Part shown: positions 52,309 to 60,396 of the stretch, in pieces | How the letters are laid out: each line of letters opens with the position of its first letter | Numbering within the stretch: position 1 is the stretch's first letter | NCBI GenBank assembly: GCA_964434425.1 | Contig: CAYSVH010000012.1 | Span: 24,260 to 88,259, forward strand | Origin: CALMEC01 sp964434425 | GTDB lineage: Bacteria; Actinomycetota; Thermoleophilia; Miltoncostaeales; Miltoncostaeaceae | Length of the DNA: 64,000 nt | Direction of reading: 5' to 3' | Notes under the pieces: model-generated | What the model was told of the DNA's origin: nothing | Database searches by the model: none | What the model saw: only the letters and a program-made list of their open reading frames with translations | Made by a program: the position numbers and the translations under genes

Positions 52309-52348
52309 GACGGTGGGCGGGGCCGAGAGCCGACCTCCGCCCACCGTC
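52309..52348. terminator. Terminator hairpin
   Basis: GACGGTGGGCGG (52309-52320) pairs perfectly with CCGCCCACCGTC (52337-52348); the 16-base loop contains a smaller GGC/GCC stem. It lies just beyond the 3' end of the minus-strand hydrolase gene. Confidence 0.65.
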
Positions 52349-52360
52349 ACCGGTATCGGA

Positions 52361-53062
52361 TCAGGCGGCCACCGTGAGTCGATTGGCCGCCGCGCGGGCG
52401 ACCCAGTCGACCGCGGCGATGAGCTCACCCGGCTTCTCGCCGATGAGGTCGTGGCCGGCGTCGACCTGCGCGAACTTGGCACCGGGGAGGGAGCGTGCGA
52501 GCTCTTCCTGTGTGTCGAGCGGGTACGCACGGTCGTCCGAACCCGCCAGCACGAACACCGGGGGTTCGATCTGGACGAGGGCGCCGCGGAGGTCAGGGCG
52601 GGTGCCCATGGCCTCGGCCGCGAAGGCCACGCCCTCCGAGCCACCGCGCTCGCGGATCATCCGCGCGACGCGGGCCCAGCGCTCCTGGCCCTCGATGTCC
52701 TCGGCGCGCGCGCCGGCACCGCTCACGACGAGCGCGGAGACGAGACCGGGGTGGCCGAGGGTCAGGGTCAGAGCCGCGGCGGCGCCGAGTCCGAGCCCGA
52801 CGACGATCGCGTCGCCACCCTCGGCGGCGATGAGCCGCGAGACGTCGGAGGCGAAGTCATCGATGCTCCAGGGGCCCGACGGTACCGGTGAGGCCCCATG
52901 CCCACGCAGATCGGGGGCGACGACCCGGTAGCGCTTGCCGAGCGGTTTGAGCGCGCGCAGCATCGCTTTTCCGTCGCGACCGAGGTCGTGGAGAGCGACG
53001 ACAAGGGGACCCTTGCCGATTTCGTGGGCCTTCAGCGTGATCGCCGGGGGCAGGGAAGGCAT
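52361..53062 (-). CDS. Alpha/beta-hydrolase fold protein lacking the nucleophile
   Basis: 233 residues with AGGAG before the ATG. The fold is clear: VVALHDLGRDGKAM (oxyanion strand), APDLRGHGASP, and the acid/base part LAGSDDRAYP and VDAGHDLIGEKP. The nucleophile elbow reads VVGLGLGAA (G89-L-G91-L-G93), where active enzymes have G-x-S-x-G; the Ser is replaced by Gly. It is probably non-catalytic or uses another residue. Divergent from the CGNR regulator, with a palindrome between them, which suggests it is that regulator's target. Confidence 0.82.
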   Translation of the reverse strand: MPSLPPAITLKAHEIGKGPLVVALHDLGRDGKAMLRALKPLGKRYRVVAPDLRGHGASPVPSGPWSIDDFASDVSRLIAAEGGDAIVVGLGLGAAAALTLTLGHPGLVSALVVSGAGARAEDIEGQERWARVARMIRERGGSEGVAFAAEAMGTRPDLRGALVQIEPPVFVLAGSDDRAYPLDTQEELARSLPGAKFAQVDAGHDLIGEKPGELIAAVDWVARAAANRLTVAA

Positions 53063-53096
53063 CGATACTCCTGTTGCTAACCAGTGTGATATGGAT

Positions 53097-53106
53097 TTAC
53101 CGGTAA
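53097..53106. promoter_or_regulatory. Palindromic candidate operator
   Basis: TTACCGGTAA, a perfect ten-base dyad in the 76-base AT-rich gap between the divergent hydrolase and CGNR genes. A site for the CGNR protein itself is the natural guess. Confidence 0.4.
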
Positions 53107-53138
53107 GGAAGAATACGTCAGGAGCCTATCGATCGTCA

Positions 53139-53678
53139 ATGGGCATTGAAGATTTCCCCTGGGTCGGGGGTCGTCCATCACTCGACCTGTGCAATACGGC
53201 GGTCGAGTGCTGCGAGGTCCTCGACGACGGTTCCGCGCTCGTGGAATGGCTTGCGCTCGCGGGATGCGCACGGTCGACCGCGGCTCCCGCAGACGATGAT
53301 CTGAGGCGGATCCGACGGCTCCGCGACGACCTGCGCGCGGGCTTCATCTCCCATGATGCCGCCGCCATGGCGGACCTCATCGACACATGGTTGAGCGAGA
53401 CCCCTGGGCGCCTGAGCGTCGATCGCGAGACCCTCGAACCGGTTTTCCGCGCCGACCCGACGACGTTCGGGTGCCTCGTCACCCCCATCCTCCTCGACGC
53501 CCTCGCCATCGCGCGCGACGAGATGGACCGGGTGCGCCAGTGCGCATCGGAGAGCTGCTCCATGATCTACCTGGACGCCAGCCGCAACGGCAGCCGACGG
53601 TGGTGCTCGATGGAGCGGTGCGGGTCACGCGCCAAGGCGCACGCCTACTACGAGCGCAAGCGCGCCGAGCGCGGCTAG
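53139..53678 (+). CDS. CGNR zinc-finger (ABATE-domain) transcriptional regulator
   Basis: 179 residues. The N-terminal ABATE-like domain starts FPWVGGRPSLDLCNTAV, the ligand-binding part of this family. The C-terminal zinc finger holds C135, C140, C156 and C161 in CASESCSMIYLDASRNGSRR followed by WCSMERCGSRAKA; the CGNR box reads CGSR. It probably represses or activates the divergent hydrolase. ATG 53139 matches the family N-terminus; ATG 53091 in frame would place the palindrome inside the gene. Its stop overlaps the convergent hydrolase stop (CTAG). Confidence 0.85.
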   Translation: MGIEDFPWVGGRPSLDLCNTAVECCEVLDDGSALVEWLALAGCARSTAAPADDDLRRIRRLRDDLRAGFISHDAAAMADLIDTWLSETPGRLSVDRETLEPVFRADPTTFGCLVTPILLDALAIARDEMDRVRQCASESCSMIYLDASRNGSRRWCSMERCGSRAKAHAYYERKRAERG

Positions 53679-54415
53679 CCGACCCGCCGAAGGACCGACT
53701 CGACCACCGCGGCGAACGCCGCCGGGTCCTCCAGCGCCGAGAGGTGCCCCACACCGGGGATGACGTGTCGCTCGGCTCCGGGGATGCCCTCGACCAGCAG
53801 GTCGATCGCCTCCGGTGGGGTCACGCGGTCGTCGCCTCCCTGGACAACGGCCGTGGGAACCGCGATACGGGCCAGCAGGTCGACCCGGTCGGGCCGGTCG
53901 CGCAGCGCTCGCAGGGCGCCGACGATGGCCTCGGCCGGCTGCATCTCGGCGATCGCCCGTGCCGTGACGACCACATCCGCGTCGGCCTCCGGTGAGGTCA
54001 TGTTGGGCATGACGCCGTCGAGGAACGCGGCCACGCCGTCGTCTCGGATCGTCGCGATCGCCGCATCGCGCGCGGCCCGCGCCTCGGCACCGTCGGCATC
54101 GGCCCGCGTGTTCGCCAGTACCAGTCCGGCCACGAGGTGCGGGTGATCGGCCACCAGGGACAGCGCGACGTAGCCGCCCATCGAGAGGCCGCAGACCACG
54201 GCGGGTTCACCGTCACCGCGCATGATGACCTCGGCGACCTCGGACGCCATGAGGACGATGTCGGGATCGTCGTCGACGGTGCGGCCCCCGAAGCCCGGGA
54301 ACTCGTGAGCGACCACGTCGACGGGTGCGGTGAGGTGCGCCCGCATGGCATCCCAGAAGGACGCGTCCTGTGGGAACGGGTGGAGCAGAACGAGGGTGCG
54401 GCGGTGGGTATCCAC
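53675..54415 (-). CDS. Alpha/beta hydrolase with intact triad (esterase/lactonase-like)
   Basis: 246 residues. LVLLHPFPQDASFWDAM (oxyanion HG-type loop), FPGFGGRT, nucleophile elbow VCGLSMGGYVAL (Ser in G-x-S-x-G), acid VQGGDDRVTPPEA and base PGVGHLSALEDP. This matches the AB-hydrolase_1 group that includes 3-oxoadipate enol-lactonases, haloperoxidases and esterases; the substrate is unknown. It is convergent with the CGNR gene, sharing four bases at the stops, and diverges from 54433 with only 17 bases between the starts. Confidence 0.82.
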   Translation of the reverse strand: MDTHRRTLVLLHPFPQDASFWDAMRAHLTAPVDVVAHEFPGFGGRTVDDDPDIVLMASEVAEVIMRGDGEPAVVCGLSMGGYVALSLVADHPHLVAGLVLANTRADADGAEARAARDAAIATIRDDGVAAFLDGVMPNMTSPEADADVVVTARAIAEMQPAEAIVGALRALRDRPDRVDLLARIAVPTAVVQGGDDRVTPPEAIDLLVEGIPGAERHVIPGVGHLSALEDPAAFAAVVESVLRRVG

Positions 54416-54432
54416 CTGGCAATCTTAGGAGC

Positions 54433-55347
54433 GTGACCACCTCCGCACCACCCGACCTCTCAGCCGTGCCCCGCCACAGCGGGGGATTCGGCGGCCTCAC
54501 ACCGGGCGGGGCCGTGGAGGAGAGTGCCGAGACGCTCGTCGCCTGCCTGGGGGTCGAACACCACCTGGAGGGCGCGGCACTCACCCTCCTGGTGCTCACG
54601 GCCTCACCGGGAATCGTGGAATGGGACCCCGCGGACGGGCTGACCGTGTCGGACGACACCGGCGGCGCCTACACCGTCACGACCATCTCGCTCACGAGCG
54701 GTCTGGGCCAGGTGGAGGCGACGGTCTGGATCGTGCCGGCCGTGCCATCCGAGGCGCGCACGCTGCACCTCGACGTGGACGGCGTGCAGCGATTGAACCC
54801 GGCGCGGGGCGAGCGCGGTGTGGTGCGCGAGCTGTCGGAGGGGCCGTGGTCCGTCGACGTCGATCTGCGACCGCCGCGCACCCTCCGCGACACACCCACG
54901 CGACCGCGCGAGTCGGACGACCCCGAGGAGGTGCAGGCCGTGCCGGCACGTACCCGTGCGCTGTTCGACGGGGTGCTGCCGGTGGGCCAGGCGCGGCTCG
55001 TGGAGGGGACGGCCGTCTGCCTGACCGCCGTCGAGCGCTATGCGGACCGGTGGATCGCGAACGTGGTGGCGCTGGGGCCCGAGGACGCCGAGAGCGCGGC
55101 GCCGGCAGTCGGCCGCGCCAATCTCACCGCATGGGACGACGTGGGGACCACGTACCGCCTCACCGCCCTGAGCGGCGCGTCCGATGCGACCTGGAGCCAA
55201 TGCGCGTACGAGGCGGTTCCGGCACTCAACCCCGAGGCATCGGTCCTCGCCGTCGAGATGACGGACATCCCCCGCGGTCGCGACAGTGGCAGCAGGCGGT
55301 TCGCGATCGACGGCCCCATCGTGTTCGCCAGCGTGATCCCCTCATGA
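54433..55347 (+). CDS. Protein of unknown function with an internal duplication (304 aa)
   Basis: Not recognised. GTG 54433; AGGAG lies only one base upstream and is too close to be a normal ribosome site. Two beta-rich halves appear related: LTVSDDTGGAYTVTTISLTS with LHLDVDGVQR in the first, LTAWDDVGTTYRLTALSGAS with LAVEMTDIPR in the second. No signal peptide or membrane helix. The stop overlaps the start of the polyprenol-phosphate glycosyltransferase (ATGA), so the two are coexpressed and may be linked in function. Confidence 0.65.
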   Translation: MTTSAPPDLSAVPRHSGGFGGLTPGGAVEESAETLVACLGVEHHLEGAALTLLVLTASPGIVEWDPADGLTVSDDTGGAYTVTTISLTSGLGQVEATVWIVPAVPSEARTLHLDVDGVQRLNPARGERGVVRELSEGPWSVDVDLRPPRTLRDTPTRPRESDDPEEVQAVPARTRALFDGVLPVGQARLVEGTAVCLTAVERYADRWIANVVALGPEDAESAAPAVGRANLTAWDDVGTTYRLTALSGASDATWSQCAYEAVPALNPEASVLAVEMTDIPRGRDSGSRRFAIDGPIVFASVIPS

Positions 55348-56102
55348 CCGAAGCCTGGCCGCCGGGCCCGGTGTGGGTGGTCATCCCGACCTACAACGAA
55401 GCCGAGAACATCGAGGAGATGGTGTCCGCGCTCCTGCGGGTCGCGGATGAGGGACCGCTGGACGCCCACATCCTGGTGGTGGACGACGGATCGCCGGACG
55501 GAACGGCCGACATCGTCGACCGCGTGCGCGAACGCGACGGGCGCGTGGAGGTCCTCCGCCGCACCGCGAAGGAGGGCATCGGTCCCGCCTATCTCGCGGG
55601 ATTCCGCCTCGCGCTCGAGCGTGGCGCGGCGCTCATCCTCGAGATGGACGCCGACTTCTCGCACGACCCGCGTGACGTCCCACGCCTCGTCGCGGCCGCC
55701 GAGCACGCCGACCTGGTCCTCGGCTCCCGCTATGTCACGGGCGGCGGGGTGGCGCGCTGGGGTCCGCTGCGACGCCTCATCAGCCGCGCGGGATCGGCGT
55801 ACGCGCGCCTGATCCTCCGCATCCGGATCCGGGATCTGACCGGCGGCTTCAAGTGCTTCCGTCGCACCGTGCTCGAGGCCCTGCCGCTCGACGACGTCGC
55901 GGCCGCCGGCTACGTGTTCCAGATCGAGATGACCTACCGGGCCCTTCTCGCCGGCTTCACCGTGCAGGAGATCCCGATCACCTTCACCGAACGGGTCCGG
56001 GGGCAATCGAAGATGGGTGGCGGCATCGTGAAAGAGGCCGCGATCCGCATCCCCCAGCTGCGGCGGCTACGGCGGACGGCGGCGGGGACGCCCTCCCGCT
56101 GA
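55344..56102 (+). CDS. Polyprenol-phosphate mannosyltransferase-like GT2 (Ppm1/DPM1 type)
   Basis: 252 residues. GT-A signatures VVIPTYNEAENIEEMVSALL, LVVDDGSPDGTADIVDRV, ILEMDADFSHDP (DxD) and LTGGFKCFRR, the set typical of dolichol/polyprenol-phosphate mannose synthases, plus EIPITFTERVRGQSKM at the end. It transfers mannose (or glucose) from GDP/UDP-sugar to polyprenyl phosphate, making the donor used by GT-C enzymes such as the GT87 protein at 956. No C-terminal membrane helices. Coupled to the preceding gene by ATGA; convergent with the ligase-like gene. Confidence 0.9.
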   Translation: MTEAWPPGPVWVVIPTYNEAENIEEMVSALLRVADEGPLDAHILVVDDGSPDGTADIVDRVRERDGRVEVLRRTAKEGIGPAYLAGFRLALERGAALILEMDADFSHDPRDVPRLVAAAEHADLVLGSRYVTGGGVARWGPLRRLISRAGSAYARLILRIRIRDLTGGFKCFRRTVLEALPLDDVAAAGYVFQIEMTYRALLAGFTVQEIPITFTERVRGQSKMGGGIVKEAAIRIPQLRRLRRTAAGTPSR

Positions 56103-56120
56103 CGGCGAGACGGAGTGCGC

Positions 56121-58043
56121 TCACCAGTCGGGACGACAGGATCCCGACGCGGCCTGCGACGCCGGATCCAGCCGTCGCATCCGCGTCAGTGCCTCCTCGC
56201 GCACCGGGCTCCGGGCGACCGCCGCGCGACAGCTCCAGGCGACCGCGCTCTCGGGCTGTCGCGCGACGGCCCGTGCCGTGGCGAGGATGGCTCCGTCGCG
56301 GTCGCCACCGCGATCGAGCGCCCGTGCTTCCTGCAGCAGCCCCTGGACCGCGAGGGGATTGCGGTCGGTGGCCCGGCGGGCGGTCTCGACCGACTCGACC
56401 AGGTCTCCTCGGTCGCCCTGCACGATGGACCGCTGCACCAGTGACTGGCCGCTCCAGACAGCGACCGCGCTCACCCAGACGGCGACGACGGCGGGCAGCG
56501 CGATCAGGCCGACGACGAGGCGCCGCCGGAGGGGCACGTCCATCCGCGACACGGCCACCGGCAACGACCCCACGATGACGCCGGCCGCGGCGGCGGCCGC
56601 CATCGCCGTGGCCGGGATGGACCACGTGTAGTCGAGTTGGGAGTGCACGAGGAACACCGCGACGACGGCCGCGGGGGGCGCGGCACGGGCACCCAGGCGA
56701 CGCACCGCGAGTCCGGTGGTCCCCAGCACCACGACACCGAGGACGAGCCCCACCAGACCGAGCTCGGCCAGGGTGCCCAGCACCATCTGGTGCGGGTCGC
56801 GCACCTGGCGTGACGGCTCGTCGACCGTCCGCTCGCGCAGGTGGAGATGCGGGAAGCTCCCGGCCCCGTGACCGACGACGGGCGCATCCAGCGCGGCCTC
56901 GCGCGCCTGCCGCCACCACTCACCCCGGTTGTTGGAGTGAAGGCTCACGATACGGCCGGCACCGTCATCCGCCGGCCGCTCGCGAACGGCCACCACGACG
57001 ACCGCTCCCACGAGGATGACGGCCCCCGCCAGAAGCGCCACCATGCGGCCGCGCACTGTGGAGAGGAGCCGACGATCGACGCGTGCGGCCGCGCCCTCGA
57101 GCGCCTGGGCGAACACGATCGTCGCGACGAGCGCCGCACCAATGAGAAGGCCCAGCACCACTCCCTCCACGATGCGATCCGCCGGCGGCGCCAGAAAGGG
57201 ATCCCGTGTCAGCGCCGGATTCGTGAACGCGAACACCACCACGGGGATCACCGCGACGACCGCACCGCCCAGGGCGGCCAGGACCGGCACCCGGTGCGGC
57301 TGGAGCATGACGACCACGGTCAGCATGAGGGCGAGCGAGATGAGACCGGTCCGTGACTGCGTCATGGCGACGGTCATCAGGACGGAGGCGAAGCCGGCAC
57401 GTGCCAGGTTCCGTTCCCAGGACCGCTCCGATCCGAGAGCGAGCGCGGCGCCCGGAAGGACCAGCACCGCCACCAGGGCGAGCGCGTTGGGCGCGCCGAT
57501 GCCCCACGAGAGCCGGGGGCGCTCGACCGAGGGAGCCAGGAGGACGGGGACGACACGGCTCAGGAGGGCCAGGCCGATGACCACGCCGGCCGCGGCGGAG
57601 AGCGTCTTGGCGAAGACGGTGATGGGATCGGGGAGCGACCTCGCCATCCCCACGCCGACGAGAAGCGCGCCCAGCACGGCGAGCGACCGGTTGGTGGCGA
57701 TCCAGGCGAGGTCGGGCCCGGGCGCCCACAGGATCGAGAGTGCCGTCCAGGCGACGTAGCCCGTCATGCCGCCGATGGCGAGCCAGGCCAGACGATGGAG
57801 GCGCACCGGACGGAGGACCCATACCGCGGCCGCCGCGGTGGCGGTACCGCCCAGCGCGATCAGGAGGCCGAACGGACCGCGTCCCGGGCCGGGACGCCCC
57901 AGATCGAGCCCGCCGGACATCCACGTGACGGCCACCCAGCCGACGGCGACGAGGAGGACCAGCACGAGCGCCGTGCGCTCTTGAGGGCCCGACACGGGAC
58001 CGATACGATCGTCGGCGCTGTATCGTCGTCGATCGTGCCTCAT
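56121..58043 (-). CDS. O-antigen ligase/polymerase-like membrane protein with C-terminal TPR-like region
   Basis: Up to 640 residues. About twelve membrane helices and the Wzy_C signature in the periplasmic loop: SLHSNNRGEWWRQAREAALD, VVGHGAGSFPHLHL and RDPHQMVLGTLAELGLVGLV. The C-terminal 110 residues (VESVETARRATDRNPLAVQG; DGAILATARAVARQPESAVA) form TPR-like helices, as in PglL/WaaL-type relatives. It probably ligates or polymerises a glycan distinct from that of 23179. The ATG at 58043 would overlap the divergent small gene; GTG 57995 just before the first helix is a likely alternative. Confidence 0.82.
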   Translation of the reverse strand: MRHDRRRYSADDRIGPVSGPQERTALVLVLLVAVGWVAVTWMSGGLDLGRPGPGRGPFGLLIALGGTATAAAAVWVLRPVRLHRLAWLAIGGMTGYVAWTALSILWAPGPDLAWIATNRSLAVLGALLVGVGMARSLPDPITVFAKTLSAAAGVVIGLALLSRVVPVLLAPSVERPRLSWGIGAPNALALVAVLVLPGAALALGSERSWERNLARAGFASVLMTVAMTQSRTGLISLALMLTVVVMLQPHRVPVLAALGGAVVAVIPVVVFAFTNPALTRDPFLAPPADRIVEGVVLGLLIGAALVATIVFAQALEGAAARVDRRLLSTVRGRMVALLAGAVILVGAVVVVAVRERPADDGAGRIVSLHSNNRGEWWRQAREAALDAPVVGHGAGSFPHLHLRERTVDEPSRQVRDPHQMVLGTLAELGLVGLVLGVVVLGTTGLAVRRLGARAAPPAAVVAVFLVHSQLDYTWSIPATAMAAAAAAGVIVGSLPVAVSRMDVPLRRRLVVGLIALPAVVAVWVSAVAVWSGQSLVQRSIVQGDRGDLVESVETARRATDRNPLAVQGLLQEARALDRGGDRDGAILATARAVARQPESAVAWSCRAAVARSPVREEALTRMRRLDPASQAASGSCRPDW

Positions 58044-58259
58044 CGTGAGGGGGTCACCCTGCTCCGCCGTCTTCCCGCCTTCTTCGCGTTGGCCGTCGTC
58101 ATCATCGTTCCTTCAGCGGCCCTCGGAGCCTCGGCGGACCCCACCGACGATCGCACGCGAGCCGCCGGGCACCACCCACGCGAGGACGCCGTCGCCGCGA
58201 AGAACCTACACAACGACCCCCTCGCCGACGCCACACCGGGTGTCGCGGGTGGCCGCTGA
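58035..58259 (+). CDS. Small exported protein upstream of signal peptidase (74 aa)
   Basis: Not recognised. GTG 58035 opens a product with a basic start, a hydrophobic core and an Ala-rich cleavage region (LPAFFALAVVIIVPSAALGA), then about 45 polar residues rich in Asp, His and Pro. The stop overlaps the start of the signal peptidase gene (TGATG), so translation is coupled. It may be a substrate or a partner of the peptidase. The 5' end overlaps the divergent ligase-like frame if that uses ATG 58043. Confidence 0.5.
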   Translation: MPHREGVTLLRRLPAFFALAVVIIVPSAALGASADPTDDRTRAAGHHPREDAVAAKNLHNDPLADATPGVAGGR

Positions 58260-58855
58260 TGTTTCTCCGCCGTCTCATGAAGGACCTCGTCCTTCCCGTG
58301 GCCGTGGCCATCGCCCTGGCCTTCCTGATCCAGGCGGCCGTGGCGAAGCCGTACGAGATCCCCACGCCGTCCATGGATCCCACCATCCGCGCGGGCGACC
58401 GGATCATCGCGAACCGGGTCATCTACCACGTGCGCGACATCGAGCGCGGCGACATCATCGTGTTCCAGCCCACGGACGAGGCGCGGCACACCTGCGAGCC
58501 GGGAAGCACGGACAACGTGCCGTTCGTGAAGCGCGTCATCGGACTTCCGGGTGATCAGATCGCCATCCGCATGGACTCCAACGAGGTCCTTGTCAACGGG
58601 ACCCCGCTGGACGTGCCCGACGCCGGCATGAACGACGGGACCATGATCTCGGAGTCGTTCGCGCCCTCCGCCGACGAGGACCTCTACACCCTCACCACCC
58701 CGGTGCCCGAGGGGAAGGTCTTCGTCCTCGGCGACAACCGTTCGAACTCGTGCGACTCGCACCAGTGGAGCGATCCGTTCGTGCCGATCGACCGAGTGAT
58801 CGGCCAGGCGGAGGTCACCTACTGGCCCCTCCGCCACGTGCGCTTCCTCAGCTAG
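58259..58855 (+). CDS. lepB: Signal peptidase I
   Basis: 198 residues. One N-terminal membrane helix (LVLPVAVAIALAFLIQAAVA) and the S26 catalytic pair: S38 in IPTPSMDPTI and K91 in FVKRVIGLPGD. The conserved GDNRSNSCDSHQW (box E) completes the fold. It cleaves signal peptides of secreted proteins at the outer membrane face. A perfect hairpin follows four bases after the stop. The upstream small exported protein overlaps its start. Confidence 0.93.
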   Translation: MFLRRLMKDLVLPVAVAIALAFLIQAAVAKPYEIPTPSMDPTIRAGDRIIANRVIYHVRDIERGDIIVFQPTDEARHTCEPGSTDNVPFVKRVIGLPGDQIAIRMDSNEVLVNGTPLDVPDAGMNDGTMISESFAPSADEDLYTLTTPVPEGKVFVLGDNRSNSCDSHQWSDPFVPIDRVIGQAEVTYWPLRHVRFLS

Positions 58856-58858
58856 ACG

Positions 58859-58886
58859 GTCGCTCCCACGATCTCGTGGGAGCGAC
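58859..58886. terminator. Perfect terminator hairpin after lepB
   Basis: GTCGCTCCCACGA (58859-58871) pairs with TCGTGGGAGCGAC (58874-58886), 13 base pairs around TC. No T-tract; an A-rich stretch (GAAGAAAAAATCC) follows at 58901. Confidence 0.7.
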
Positions 58887-58922
58887 AATCGAACGACCCG
58901 GAAGAAAAAATCCTCCAAATAC

Positions 58923-58951
58923 TTGCACGTCTTCGGGCTCCGCCGTAGCAT
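58923..58951 (+). promoter_or_regulatory. Sigma-70-type promoter giving a leaderless transcript
   Basis: TTGCAC (58923-58928), a 17-base spacer, then TAGCAT (58946-58951). The -10 box ends six bases before the ATG at 58958, so transcription should begin at or next to the start codon. No ribosome site is present. Confidence 0.65.
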
Positions 58952-58957
58952 TCCGCC

Positions 58958-60013
58958 ATGACGATTTCCCGGTGTTTGGCGGGTGCCCTGGCGGTCTGCG
59001 GAGCGACGGCATCGCTCGCGGCCGCGCAGGCCGGCGTGAGGGGAACGGTGTCCGTCGCCTGGTCGAACACCACGGGCGCGCCGATCACCGCGTGGGACGG
59101 CCATGCGAACCTGCTCTTCCGGCCGATGGCCGCCAATCGCGCCGACATCCTGCGTGCGATCAGAACACCCACTCTCGGTGAGGCCTACCGCGCGGTGCGT
59201 CCGACACAGGTTCACTCCGCCGATGTGACCTCGCTCAGCAGCAGCAAGACCGAGACGGTCTCGTGCCCGGTCGGCGGCCACGGCGACCACTGGGTGGACC
59301 GGACCATGACGACGACGAGCGGGGGTATCGCCGACGCACGCGTGGCGTTCGAGTACATCCGGCCGGAGGTGGATCTCCTCACCGGGAGGGGATCCCTCAT
59401 GCTGTCCCCGTACATCCAGGCGAACTCCGGACGGGGAAACACCGGCTGGTGGATCGAGGACCGCTGGGTCCTGCCGGGCCGGTGGAACACGATCGGCACC
59501 TATCCCTGCGAGGGCGACTCACAACCGGCGCTCCGGCTGCCCCGGGTCTTCGCGAAGCACGGCGGCGCCGCGGTGCCACGTCCCGTCTCGGACTGGCTCG
59601 AGAGCACCGGCCGGCGCGACTGGGTCCTGCGCCGCGACGCGAAGGGACGGTGGCGGGTCATCATCGCCAAGCGGGAGCGCACCACCTTCTCAGAGAGCGT
59701 GTTCGGGCCCCAGAACACCCAGCAGATGAACTACGAGGTCCGCTCGTCGCTCTACCTGGCCGGCTCACTGCGCGCTCTGCGTGCGCGGTGCGTCGTTCCC
59801 CGTACCCGGATCGCGCGCGCAAAGTCTCCGGCCGCCGCCGTGAACCTCGCCAGGCGGGCCGGGCTCCCGAACGTGCGCTTCGCCGGGACCGTGCGCATTC
59901 CGCGCGGCTGGCGGGGGGGCTACGAGATCCTCAGCCCTCACATCGACAGCATGAGCCGGGCACCCTGTGGAGCAGGCTCGTACCGTGTCCGCAAGCTGGT
60001 GCCCCAGCGCTGA
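58958..60013 (+). CDS. Secreted protein of unknown function (351 aa)
   Basis: Not recognised. Signal peptide (CLAGALAVCGATASLAAAQA) and a mature part of about 330 residues with five cysteines that may pair outside the cell. Recognisable blocks are EYIRPEVDLLTGRGSL, WWIEDRWVLPGRWNTIG and RDAKGRWRVIIAKRERTTF, with a C-terminal AGLPNVRFAGTVRIPRGW. The layout (secreted, Trp/Arg-rich beta strands) recalls the protein at 11862, but no clear homology is visible. Transcribed alone from a leaderless-type promoter and closed by a strong hairpin. Confidence 0.7.
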   Translation: MTISRCLAGALAVCGATASLAAAQAGVRGTVSVAWSNTTGAPITAWDGHANLLFRPMAANRADILRAIRTPTLGEAYRAVRPTQVHSADVTSLSSSKTETVSCPVGGHGDHWVDRTMTTTSGGIADARVAFEYIRPEVDLLTGRGSLMLSPYIQANSGRGNTGWWIEDRWVLPGRWNTIGTYPCEGDSQPALRLPRVFAKHGGAAVPRPVSDWLESTGRRDWVLRRDAKGRWRVIIAKRERTTFSESVFGPQNTQQMNYEVRSSLYLAGSLRALRARCVVPRTRIARAKSPAAAVNLARRAGLPNVRFAGTVRIPRGWRGGYEILSPHIDSMSRAPCGAGSYRVRKLVPQR

Positions 60014-60020
60014 GGGTGCA

Positions 60021-60054
60021 ACGGGGTCGATCCGGCGGCTCGGATCGGCCCCGT
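60021..60054 (+). terminator. Terminator hairpin
   Basis: ACGGGGTCGATCC (60021-60033) pairs with GGATCGGCCCCGT (60042-60054) with one G-T wobble and an eight-base loop, eight bases after the stop. Confidence 0.65.
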
Positions 60055-60339
60055 CCCACATCCACGCCGACGTGTGAGAACCGCGCACGAGCCGCGCCAC
60101 ACGACGGCGGATGCGGTCCTCACCGCGGACGTGCGGTACGAAGCAGGAGAGAACGGCGCGAGCCGGTGGGGGTCGCCGCCGGGGCGCCCGTCATGTACCG
60201 GAGAGCACAACCCGACGAGGCCCCTGCGCGCGCCATCCGCGTGGACCACGGCGTGCACGACGAATACCGGAGCACGCGGGAACTTTCGTTACCGCTGTGA
60301 CTTGTTCTGTGGACCGGTTCGTGGAAGGATGAGCGGCCT
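60055..60339. other. Intergenic region upstream of nrdR
   Basis: No gene is supported. The segment becomes AT-richer after 60280 (AACTTTCGTTACCGCTGTGACTTG), the probable promoter. No cobalamin-riboswitch B12 box (GCCACTG) is seen, although the operon encodes a cobalamin-dependent enzyme. Confidence 0.4.
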
Positions 60340-60359
60340 ACGCGCTGAATATAGCGTGT
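60340..60359. promoter_or_regulatory. Candidate NrdR box
   Basis: ACGCGCTGAATATAGCGTGT, an imperfect dyad (7 of 10 positions match) with an ATATA centre, 37 bases before the nrdR start. NrdR sites normally occur as two such boxes; a convincing second box is not visible. Confidence 0.35.
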
Positions 60360-60396
60360 GGGTCTTCATCGAAACACCAGGGGTAGCGCCTCCCTC

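Noticed and set aside
60055..60396. Cobalamin riboswitch before the B12-dependent reductase operon
   Set aside because: No B12 box or pseudoknot arms could be found; only an imperfect NrdR-like dyad is present.
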